NCBI GenBank assembly: GCA_903907615.1
Contig: CAIVOR010000167.1
Coordinates: 1-5,379, forward strand
Direction: 5' to 3'
Source: an uncultured Microbacteriaceae bacterium
GTDB lineage: Bacteria > Actinomycetota > Actinomycetes > Actinomycetales > Microbacteriaceae
Length of the DNA: 5,379 nt
Position numbers and translations under genes: made by a program. Of the stretch, positions 1 through 5,379 are shown piece after piece (positions within the stretch are counted from its first letter, which is position 1; every line of letters starts with the position of its first letter). Below the pieces are notes generated by a model. The model saw only the letters and a program-made list of their open reading frames with translations, was not told where the DNA came from and did no database searches.

Positions 1-665
<665 letters not shown>

Positions 666-668
666 AGT

Positions 669-764
669 TTTGTGCCGGATGTGGGACTTGAACCCACACG
701 TCCTTACGGACAAAGCATTTTGAGTGCTCCGCGTCTGCCATTCCGCCAATCCGGCCGGCACAAA
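669..764. repeat. 10-bp inverted repeat bracketing the tRNA-Leu gene
   Basis: TTTGTGCCGG at 669-678 is the exact reverse complement of CCGGCACAAA at 755-764. The arms overlap the outer part of the acceptor stem and run into the tRNA leader and trailer. In the tRNA precursor this 10-bp helix would compete with the normal 7-bp acceptor stem, because the leader repeats GCCGG just before the mature 5' end in a register shifted by 4 bases. The repeat is seen directly; any effect on processing is inference. Confidence 0.7.
673..755 (-). tRNA. tRNA-Leu (anticodon CAA)
   Basis: Read on the minus strand, this folds as a class II (long variable arm) tRNA that decodes UUG leucine codons. The 7-bp acceptor stem is perfect, GCCGGAT (755-749) against ATCCGGC (680-674), with discriminator A at 673. 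The D-arm is GCG/CGC around a loop containing GG. The anticodon stem GAGCA/TGCTT encloses loop CTCAAAA with anticodon CAA at 722-720. The variable arm is TGTCC-GTAA-GGACG and the T-arm is GTGGG-TTCAAGT-CCCAC. The 3' CCA is not encoded (ACA follows), so it must be added after transcription. Length is 83 bases, normal for tRNA-Leu. The gene converges on pyk and is divergent from the pdtaR-like gene. Its leader and trailer contain an extra inverted repeat, annotated separately. Confidence 0.96.
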
Positions 765-778
765 GTTTCTGCTCACAT

Positions 779-784
779 ATTCTA
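779..784 (-). promoter_or_regulatory. Candidate -10 box for tRNA-Leu
   Basis: On the minus strand TAGAAT matches the TANNNT -10 consensus. It would place the transcription start near 772, giving a precursor leader of about 17 bases before the mature tRNA 5' end at 755. No clear -35 box is visible at 17-18 bases. It shares two bases with the opposing -10 box of the pdtaR-like gene. Confidence 0.4.
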
Positions 785-788
785 GGCT
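783..788 (+). promoter_or_regulatory. Candidate -10 box for leaderless pdtaR-like gene
   Basis: TAGGCT lies 6 bases upstream of the GTG start at 795, so initiation about 7 bases past the box would begin on the start codon itself. The only SD-like string, GGAG at 789-792, is just 2 bases from GTG and too close to act normally. The same hexamer occurs at nearly the same distance from the polA start. No convincing -35 box is seen. Confidence 0.5.
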
Positions 789-794
789 GGAGTC

Positions 795-1406
795 GTGACC
801 GAAGAAGACACGTCGGCCAGCACTGCCCGCAGGGTTGTTGTTGCCGAAGACGAAGCGCTTATCCGCATGGACATCGTTGAGACCCTGCGCGATAACGGCT
901 TCATTGTCGTGGGCGAAGCGGGGGACGGCGAGCGGGCCGTTGAGCTGGCGATTGAACTGCGCCCCGACCTGGTGGTGATGGACGTCAAGATGCCCAAGCT
1001 CGATGGCATCTCTGCCGCCGAGCGTTTGTCAAAGGACAACATCGCGCCCGTGGTTCTTCTCACCGCCTTTAGCCAGAAAGAGCTGGTCAACCGAGCCAGC
1101 GAGGCCGGAGCCATGGCGTATGTCGTCAAACCCTTCTCGCCGAATGACCTGTTGCCGGCCATTGAAATCGCGCTGTCGCGTTACGCCCAAATCCAGGCGC
1201 TCGAATCCGAGGTTGCAGACTTGGCCGAGCGCTTTGAGACGCGCAAGGTTGTCGACATTGCTAAAGGAATCCTGAACGAGAAAATGGGGCTCACCGAACC
1301 CGAGGCCTTTCGTTGGATTCAGAAGGCGTCAATGGATCGTCGCCTCACGATGAAAGACGTGGCAATCACCATCATCGATCAGCTCGGGGTTGTTCCTCCG
1401 GTTTAG
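795..1406 (+). CDS. pdtaR: Response regulator with ANTAR RNA-binding domain (PdtaR/Rv1626-like)
   Basis: This is a two-component response regulator whose output domain belongs to the ANTAR family, which binds RNA hairpins to prevent transcription termination. The 203-residue protein starts with a receiver domain (about 12-127): acidic pocket E18-D19, phosphoacceptor D63 in VVMDVKMPKLDG, switch T90, Y109 and K112 in VVKPF. A helical linker (about 128-148) leads to the ANTAR domain (about 149-198), with A156-K157-G158, A171, W174 and the MDRR-T-MKDVA stretch. Length and order match Mycobacterium tuberculosis Rv1626, partner of the kinase PdtaS; no kinase gene lies in this window. GTG at 795 is chosen because it is the first in-frame start after the tRNA and gives a full receiver domain; the next, M25, would delete the acidic pocket. 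The stop overlaps that of the opposing thioesterase. The symbol is by similarity to Rv1626. Confidence 0.95.
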   Translation: MTEEDTSASTARRVVVAEDEALIRMDIVETLRDNGFIVVGEAGDGERAVELAIELRPDLVVMDVKMPKLDGISAAERLSKDNIAPVVLLTAFSQKELVNRASEAGAMAYVVKPFSPNDLLPAIEIALSRYAQIQALESEVADLAERFETRKVVDIAKGILNEKMGLTEPEAFRWIQKASMDRRLTMKDVAITIIDQLGVVPPV

Positions 1407-1837
1407 CCACCAGCTCGTTTGATGAGGTTGGTGATGCGCACGGTCGACAGGCGCTTGCCCTCCTCGTTGGTGCATACGATTTCGTGTGTGGTCAGTGTGC
1501 GACCCAGGTGCAGTGCGCGACACGTGCCAATGATGTAGCCACCCACGCCACTGCCGGTGTGGCTGGCGTTGACCTCGATGCCCACTGCCATGCCGAGATT
1601 GTTCTGGTGCGCGTAGATATTGGCGGCGATCGATCCCATGCTTTCGCCCATCACCACGAAGGAGCCACCGTGCAAAATGCCAAAGGTCTGCGAATTACCT
1701 TCGACGGGCATGGTGGCCACCGAATACTCCGGAGTCAGTTCATGCCACTGAATGTCCATTTTGAGGGCGAGGAGCCCCTGATCCTTGCCGAGAAGGGTGG
1801 TCAGATCGATGATGGGCGGACGAACAAATCCCGACAT
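1403..1837 (-). CDS. Hotdog-fold thioesterase, PaaI/YdiI type
   Basis: This 144-residue cytosolic protein is about the usual length for a single-domain hotdog thioesterase, which hydrolyses acyl- or aryl-CoA thioesters to the free acid and CoA. Visible marks are the MPVEGNSQTFGILHGG segment and the following helix VVMGESMGS. Q50, H56 and E65 fall where the YdiI/EntH group has its catalytic Gln, His and Glu, so the active site looks intact. Downstream are AVGIEVNASHTGSG and a final strand STVRITNLI. The start ATG at 1837 gives a normal N-terminus; an AAAGAG string 6-7 bases upstream is a modest ribosome binding site. The substrate cannot be told from sequence: phenylacetyl-type CoA, dihydroxynaphthoyl-CoA of menaquinone synthesis, or general housekeeping are all possible. 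It converges on the pdtaR-like gene with overlapping stops and is divergent from polA. Confidence 0.9.
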   Translation of the reverse strand: MSGFVRPPIIDLTTLLGKDQGLLALKMDIQWHELTPEYSVATMPVEGNSQTFGILHGGSFVVMGESMGSIAANIYAHQNNLGMAVGIEVNASHTGSGVGGYIIGTCRALHLGRTLTTHEIVCTNEEGKRLSTVRITNLIKRAGG

Positions 1838-1866
1838 AACGCGCTCTTTCGGTCGAATCTTTCAGC

Positions 1867-1887
1867 CCGGTCCGTAGTCTCGGCCGG
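1867..1887. repeat. Interrupted inverted repeat upstream of the polA -10 box
   Basis: CCGG (1867-1870) plus CCG (1872-1874) mirror CGG (1881-1883) plus CCGG (1884-1887), giving 7 base pairs with one unpaired T and a 6-base centre (TAGTCT). It ends 4 bases before the polA -10 box, filling the place where a -35 box would lie. On the minus strand it lies in the 5' region of the thioesterase gene. It may be an operator or an RNA hairpin, or have no role. Confidence 0.35.
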
Positions 1888-1891
1888 AAGG

Positions 1892-1897
1892 TAGGCT
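1892..1897 (+). promoter_or_regulatory. Candidate -10 box for leaderless polA
   Basis: TAGGCT ends 7 bases before the polA ATG, so transcription would be expected to begin at or next to the start codon. The only purine stretch (AGGG, 1898-1901) is 3 bases from ATG, too close for a good SD. No clear -35 box is seen. The hexamer and spacing repeat what is found before the pdtaR-like gene. Confidence 0.5.
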
Positions 1898-1898
1898 A
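1893..1898 (-). promoter_or_regulatory. Possible -10 box for the thioesterase gene
   Basis: On the minus strand TAGCCT fits TANNNT and overlaps the polA -10 box by five bases. It would give a leader of roughly 50 bases before ATG 1837. This is weak: TACCTT (1893-1888) also fits, and no -35 box is evident. Confidence 0.2.
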
Positions 1899-1904
1899 GG
1901 GCTC

Positions 1905-4670
1905 ATGCCTGCCGAAGCACAGCCTACTCTTCTCCTGATTGATGGCCATTCGTTGGCATTCCGCGCGTTTTACGCGCTTCCGGTTGATAGTTTTCAGACC
2001 GCCGACGGTCAGCACACCAACGCGATTCACGGCTTCATTTCGATGATGCTCAATCTGCTCGCTAAAGAAAAGCCCACGCACATCTGCGTCGCTTTCGATA
2101 TCTCGCGCTACAGCTTCCGCACCAAGGAGTACCCGGAATACAAGGGAACCCGTGGCGAAACGCCAGCCGAATTCATTGGTCAGGTCCCTTTATTGCAAGA
2201 CGCCCTGCACGCCATGAATATCACCACGCTGACCAAAGAGGACTACGAGGCTGATGACATTCTGGCCACGTTGGCAACGCGGGGTCGCGAGGCGGGGCAC
2301 CACGTGCTGGTGGTGTCGGGTGATCGTGACACGATTCAGCTCGTCAACGACGATGTCACCCTGCTGTATCCCTCAAAACAGGGCGTGAGCGAGCTGACCC
2401 GGTACAACGCCGAAAAAGTGATGGAACGTTACGGAGTTCGCCCCGAGCAGTATCCCGAAATCGCCGCATTGGTGGGGGAGACGAGCGACAACCTTCCCGG
2501 CGTACCCAAGGTGGGTGAGAAGACTGCCGTCAAATGGATCACGCAGTATGGATCCTTGGACGAGATACTTGCTCACCGCGACGAAATCCCCGGAGTGGTC
2601 GGCAATAACCTCCGTGAGTTTGTCGACAACGTCACGCGCAATCGTCGGCTCAACCACCTCATTACCGACGTTGACCTGCCGGTCGGTCCTGCGGATTTGG
2701 CCATCGTGCCGATGAACGTTGACGCTGTCCGTGAGGTGTTTGGCAAGCTCGAGTTTCGTTCGCTGCTCGACCGCGTCCTGAAGTTGGCGGGTGTTGAGAA
2801 GGGTTCCGATTCGGGAGCCGGTGCTCCGGCCGGCACAACAACAGAAACGAGCCGGCCCCAGGCGCAAGCTGCTAGGTCGGTCACTTCCGAGGGAACGCGC
2901 GTTCCCGCAAGCAGATTTGCCACCGATGATGAACACCCTGCTCCGGCGGCTCCGGCGGGTGTCAGTTTGTTGGATGAGGAATTGGCGCAGTGGTTGCGCA
3001 ATCACGCCTCGGACGAGGCAGTACCCGTGGCCATTGTCGTCGAAACGCAGAATGGCGCGCCGGTGAGTGTCGGTCTCGCCACGAGCACTCACACAGCGGT
3101 CGTGCCCATCGGAGCGGTTCGGCAAGACATCGCTCCTCTCGTCGGGTGGCTTGCCGGACCAACACCGAAGACCTTCCACGGAGCCAAGACCGACCTCAAG
3201 TCCTTGTCCGCGCTCGAAGTGGACGTGGCAAATGTCGCCCATGACACCGAGCTAGCGACGTGGATCATGTCTCCCGATGTCACCGGCCTGTCGCTCTCTG
3301 GCGCGCTCAAACTCTGTCTCGGTGACGTGCTTCCCGAACCGCATCCCGATCAGCTCATCGACGAGAACGCACTCGGTGTGGAGCAGGCCGCGTGGCACGT
3401 GAGTCGTCTCACCGACTGGCAGCGTGAGGTCATGACCGCCACCGAGTTGGGTCTCCTGGGAGACATCGAATTGCCCACGTCGCAATCCTTGGCCGCGATG
3501 GAGACGCGTGGTGTGTCGGTCAGTAGAGACCGTCTGACCAGCTTGGGCAAGGATCTTGCCGGTCGAGCTCAAGCGTTTCAAGACAGCGCTTTTGAGATCA
3601 TCGGCCGTGAGGTCAACCTCTCATCGCCCAAGCAGTTGCAGGACGTGCTCTTCACGCAGTTGGCGATGCCACCCACCAAGAAGATGAAGACCGGTTTCAC
3701 GACTGACGCAGCGGCCCTTGCCGACCTTCAGATTTCGAATCCTCATCCCTTTCTGGATGCCCTCATGGGGTATCGCGAAACGACCAAGCTCAAGCAGATG
3801 GTCGAGACGCTGTCTCAGGCGATTGCCCCCGACGATCGCATTCACACGTCATACGTGCAGACCGGAACCAGTACGGGACGACTGAGCAGCGCGAACCCAA
3901 ACCTTCAGAACATTCCGGTGCGGTCGGCCGACGGACGTGAAATTCGCGAAGCATTTCAGGCGGGCGAAGGCTACGACGCCATTCTCACGGCCGACTACAG
4001 CCAAATCGAAATGCGCATCATGGCGCACTTCTCTCAAGATGCCGGCCTGATTGAGGCCTTTACCGCGGGGGAGGACCTGCACCGCTTCGTGGGTGCTCGG
4101 ATCTTCGGCGTTGATCCGGCAGACGTCACGTCCGAGATGCGCACAAAGGTTAAAGCTATGAGTTACGGTCTCGCCTACGGTCTTTCGGCCTTCGGGCTGG
4201 CTCGGCAACTGCGTATCGACAACAAAGAAGCAAAAACGCTCATGGCCGACTATTTCGAACGTTTCGGCGGAGTTCGCGACTATTTGCGTTCCGTCGTCGA
4301 TGAGGCGAGCGAACGCGGCTACACGGAAACCCTCTTCGGGCGTCGGCGACCCTTTCCCGACCTGACGAGTCCGAACCACCTTTTGCGCGCCAATGCGGAA
4401 CGCCAGGCGCTGAACGCGCCGATGCAGGGGACGGCTGCGGACATCATGAAACTGGCCATGAACCGCATTGAGGAACAGCTTCGTGCTGAGGGCTTCACGT
4501 CCCGCCTCCTCATGCAGGTCCACGACGAATTGCTTCTCGAGGTCACGAATGACGAGGTAGATCGCGTGCAGGAACTCGTCACACACCACATGAGTGCCGC
4601 GGCGACGCTGTCCGTTCCCCTCGATGTTCAGGTGGGTCGTGGGCGAACCTGGAATGAAGCCGCTCACTAA
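1905..4670 (+). CDS. polA: DNA polymerase I with 5' nuclease and inactive-looking proofreading domain
   Basis: DNA polymerase I fills repair gaps and removes Okazaki primers. The 921-residue protein has three parts. The 5' nuclease (about 8-295) keeps D13, D65, E115-A-D117-D118, D140-R-D142 and the S194-D195-N196 helix-hairpin-helix region; E192 stands in the usual GDxSDN aspartate position. An Ala/Pro/Thr-rich linker (about 299-353) follows. The exonuclease-like domain (about 355-510) looks dead: the first DxE aspartate is V378 (E380 remains), D430 may match Exo II, and no Tyr-x3-Asp motif is found near 495-502. The polymerase domain keeps motif A (D697-YSQIEMR), O-helix R746, K750 and Y754, and motif C H873-D874-E875. 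Y754 replaces the E. coli F762; a tyrosine here lowers ddNTP discrimination and is reported for the mycobacterial enzyme. ATG 1905 is chosen because it leads directly into the conserved TLLLIDGHSLAFRAF start. Confidence 0.98.
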   Translation: MPAEAQPTLLLIDGHSLAFRAFYALPVDSFQTADGQHTNAIHGFISMMLNLLAKEKPTHICVAFDISRYSFRTKEYPEYKGTRGETPAEFIGQVPLLQDALHAMNITTLTKEDYEADDILATLATRGREAGHHVLVVSGDRDTIQLVNDDVTLLYPSKQGVSELTRYNAEKVMERYGVRPEQYPEIAALVGETSDNLPGVPKVGEKTAVKWITQYGSLDEILAHRDEIPGVVGNNLREFVDNVTRNRRLNHLITDVDLPVGPADLAIVPMNVDAVREVFGKLEFRSLLDRVLKLAGVEKGSDSGAGAPAGTTTETSRPQAQAARSVTSEGTRVPASRFATDDEHPAPAAPAGVSLLDEELAQWLRNHASDEAVPVAIVVETQNGAPVSVGLATSTHTAVVPIGAVRQDIAPLVGWLAGPTPKTFHGAKTDLKSLSALEVDVANVAHDTELATWIMSPDVTGLSLSGALKLCLGDVLPEPHPDQLIDENALGVEQAAWHVSRLTDWQREVMTATELGLLGDIELPTSQSLAAMETRGVSVSRDRLTSLGKDLAGRAQAFQDSAFEIIGREVNLSSPKQLQDVLFTQLAMPPTKKMKTGFTTDAAALADLQISNPHPFLDALMGYRETTKLKQMVETLSQAIAPDDRIHTSYVQTGTSTGRLSSANPNLQNIPVRSADGREIREAFQAGEGYDAILTADYSQIEMRIMAHFSQDAGLIEAFTAGEDLHRFVGARIFGVDPADVTSEMRTKVKAMSYGLAYGLSAFGLARQLRIDNKEAKTLMADYFERFGGVRDYLRSVVDEASERGYTETLFGRRRPFPDLTSPNHLLRANAERQALNAPMQGTAADIMKLAMNRIEEQLRAEGFTSRLLMQVHDELLLEVTNDEVDRVQELVTHHMSAAATLSVPLDVQVGRGRTWNEAAH
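2891..2906. repeat. Perfect 16-bp palindrome inside the polA linker
   Basis: GGGAACGCGCGTTCCC is an uninterrupted palindrome with 8-base arms. As RNA it folds into a 6-bp stem with a GCGC loop. It encodes part of the poorly conserved linker between the 5' nuclease and the Klenow-like part. A second small hairpin (GCCGG 2817-2821, CCGGC 2826-2830) lies 60 bases upstream in the same linker. The function is unknown. Confidence 0.5.
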
Positions 4671-4727
4671 CCGAACCGTGGCGACGAGTTTTTCTGTGGC
4701 TTGATTTCTCTGCTCATTTGCGTGCGT

Positions 4728-4757
4728 TTGGAACGGTCACCGCGCTAAAGGTAAGAT
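4728..4757 (+). promoter_or_regulatory. Sigma-70-type promoter of rpsA
   Basis: A -35-like TTGGAA (4728-4733) and a -10 TAAGAT (4752-4757) are separated by 18 bases. Initiation is expected near 4764-4765, giving a leader of about 97 bases before the ATG. The DNA just upstream (about 4688-4729) is T-rich compared with its surroundings, which could help polymerase binding. This is the only promoter in the window with both boxes recognisable, as would suit a strongly expressed ribosomal protein gene. Confidence 0.55.
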
Positions 4758-4764
4758 GTAGTCA

Positions 4765-4830
4765 GCACATTTGTGCCTTGTATCCGTTTGCCTCGTTCTG
4801 CCGAGCCTCCCGGTTCGGAAGTAACGAGGC
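4765..4830 (+). promoter_or_regulatory. Structured 5' leader of rpsA
   Basis: Three stems can be drawn. A short hairpin GCACA-TT-TGTGC (4765-4776, or 4 bp with an ATTT loop) would sit at the very 5' end of the transcript. An 8-bp stem pairs GCCTCGTT (4790-4797) with AACGAGGC (4823-4830). Nested within it, CCGAGCC (4801-4807) pairs with GGTTCGG (4812-4818), 7 pairs including one G-U, closing a UCCC loop. The apical part contains CCTCC (4806-4810), the same string as the 16S anti-SD core, and could pair with GGAG of the rpsA SD. Bacterial S1 is known to control its own translation in E. coli through leader structure; a similar role here is inference. Confidence 0.45.
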
Positions 4831-4846
4831 CTGATTTTGTCCCACT

Positions 4847-4851
4847 AGGAG
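4847..4851 (+). promoter_or_regulatory. Shine-Dalgarno site of rpsA
   Basis: AGGAG lies 10 bases upstream of ATG 4862, slightly farther than usual, just downstream of the nested leader stem. It fixes the rpsA start and is complementary over GGAG to CTCC at 4807-4810 in the leader hairpin. Confidence 0.75.
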
Positions 4852-4861
4852 CACCACCTAC

Positions 4862-5379
4862 ATGACCCCCGCAACGACCCCGGCGAGCAAGCAGGTCGCC
4901 ATTAACGACATTGGATCTGCTGAGGACTTTCTCGCCGCAGTCGAAAAGACGCTCAAGTTTTTCAACGATGGCGACCTCATTGAAGGAACCGTCGTAAAGA
5001 TCGATCGTGACGAGGTACTCCTCGACGTCGGTTATAAGACCGAGGGTGTTATTCCCTCCCGTGAACTCAGCATCAAGCACGATGTCGACCCCAATGACGT
5101 TGTCAAGGTGGGTGACCTCGTTGAGGCTCTCGTTCTTCAGAAAGAAGACAAAGAAGGCCGCCTGATTCTGTCCAAGAAGCGCGCTCAGTACGAGCGTGCC
5201 TGGGGCGACGTCGAGAAGGTCCGTGACACCGATGGTGTTGTTACCGGTACCGTCATCGAGGTTGTCAAGGGCGGACTCATCGTCGACATCGGACTCCGCG
5301 GATTCTTGCCTGCCTCGCTCATCGAGCTGCGTCGCGTTCGCGACCTCACCCCTTACCTGGGTCAAGAGGTCGAGGCCAA
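4862..5379 (+). CDS. rpsA: 30S ribosomal protein S1, N-terminal part (3' end outside window)
   Basis: Ribosomal protein S1 binds mRNA on the 30S subunit and helps it load for translation. The frame opens at ATG 4862 and stays open to the right edge, giving 172 complete codons of a protein usually near 480-490 residues in actinobacteria. After a short variable start, QVAINDIGSAEDFLAAVEKT is typical of the actinobacterial family. The first S1 (OB-fold) domain runs about 36-110 (GDLIEGTVVKIDRDEVLLDV, then GYKTEGVIPSREL), ending in EGRLILSKKRAQYERAW. The second starts near 125 (VVTGTVIEVVKGGLIVDIG, then LRGFLPASLIELRRVRDL) and is cut by the edge. Because no stop is present, the gene is easily missed, and a 206-codon frame on the opposite strand (4745-5365) is only its shadow. 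It has its own promoter and a folded leader downstream of polA, so it is probably expressed apart from polA. Confidence 0.97.
   Translation, partial: MTPATTPASKQVAINDIGSAEDFLAAVEKTLKFFNDGDLIEGTVVKIDRDEVLLDVGYKTEGVIPSRELSIKHDVDPNDVVKVGDLVEALVLQKEDKEGRLILSKKRAQYERAWGDVEKVRDTDGVVTGTVIEVVKGGLIVDIGLRGFLPASLIELRRVRDLTPYLGQEVEA

Noticed and set aside
673..755. tRNA-Leu as an integration site for a mobile element
   Set aside because: No integrase gene and no repeat of the tRNA 3' end are present; the surrounding genes are ordinary core genes.
1407..1433. Hairpin just past the pdtaR stop (CACCA 1408-1412 with TGGTG 1429-1433, plus CTC/GAG)
   Set aside because: It has internal mismatches, no T-run follows, and it encodes the end of the thioesterase, so it is not strong enough to annotate as a terminator.
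1313..1894. Plus-strand open frame (193 codons) covering the thioesterase region
   Set aside because: Antisense to the thioesterase, whose catalytic motif is clear on the minus strand; the predicted protein is His/Gly-rich with no known fold.
1838..1904. ANTAR-target hairpin with a hexanucleotide loop (stem 1867-1887), and similar hairpins in the rpsA leader
   Set aside because: ANTAR substrates have paired hairpins with six-base loops carrying A at the first and G at the fourth position; the loop here is TAGTCT or AGACTA, and the rpsA hairpins have four-base loops.
2373..3242. Long minus-strand open frame (289 codons) opposite polA
   Set aside because: It lies wholly antisense to well-conserved polA sequence, shows no recognisable domain, and long antisense frames are expected in GC-rich coding DNA.
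3849..4667. Minus-strand open frame (272 codons) opposite the polA polymerase domain
   Set aside because: Shadow of the most conserved part of polA; no family resemblance and no start signal of its own.
4671..4700. Possible rho-independent terminator after polA
   Set aside because: A T-run is present at 4689-4693, but the preceding bases form only a 3-bp CGT/ACG hairpin (4677-4686), too weak to call.
4745..5365. Minus-strand open frame (206 codons) over the rpsA region
   Set aside because: The plus strand encodes an unmistakable ribosomal protein S1 N-terminus that has no stop before the window edge; the minus-strand frame is its Asp/Val-rich shadow.

Overview
The window looks like a core chromosomal segment of an actinobacterium, most likely a member of the Microbacteriaceae or a close relative. 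Supporting this are moderately high GC by eye, a PdtaR-type response regulator with an ANTAR output domain, a DNA polymerase I with a degenerate proofreading domain and a tyrosine in the O-helix, and an actinobacterial-type ribosomal protein S1 N-terminus. Two genes also seem to be leaderless behind TAGGCT -10 boxes. The family-level call is inference from remembered protein sequences and was not tested by a search.

Layout, left to right. Positions 1-665 hold the C-terminal part of pyruvate kinase (pyk, +), cut by the window edge. A tRNA-Leu(CAA) gene lies on the minus strand at 673-755, convergent with pyk. The pdtaR-like regulator (+, 795-1406) is divergent from the tRNA across a 39-base gap. 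A PaaI/YdiI-type hotdog thioesterase (minus, 1403-1837) converges on pdtaR, with the two stop codons overlapping in one TTAG. After a 67-base divergent gap comes polA (+, 1905-4670). A 191-base intergenic region carries a sigma-70-type promoter and a folded leader, followed by the start of rpsA (+, from 4862), cut by the right edge.

The genes do not form a single pathway. They cover the last step of glycolysis, decoding of UUG leucine codons, RNA-level signal response, acyl-CoA hydrolysis, DNA repair and Okazaki-fragment processing, and translation initiation. No phage, IS element, CRISPR array or accessory island is visible, and no gap without a gene exceeds 191 bases.

I see no new multi-gene system. 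The signals worth following are non-coding: a nested hairpin leader with an anti-SD-like segment before rpsA, two gaps where -10 boxes on opposite strands overlap, an inverted repeat giving the tRNA-Leu precursor an alternative helix, an inverted repeat upstream of the polA -10 box, and a perfect 16-bp palindrome in the polA interdomain linker.
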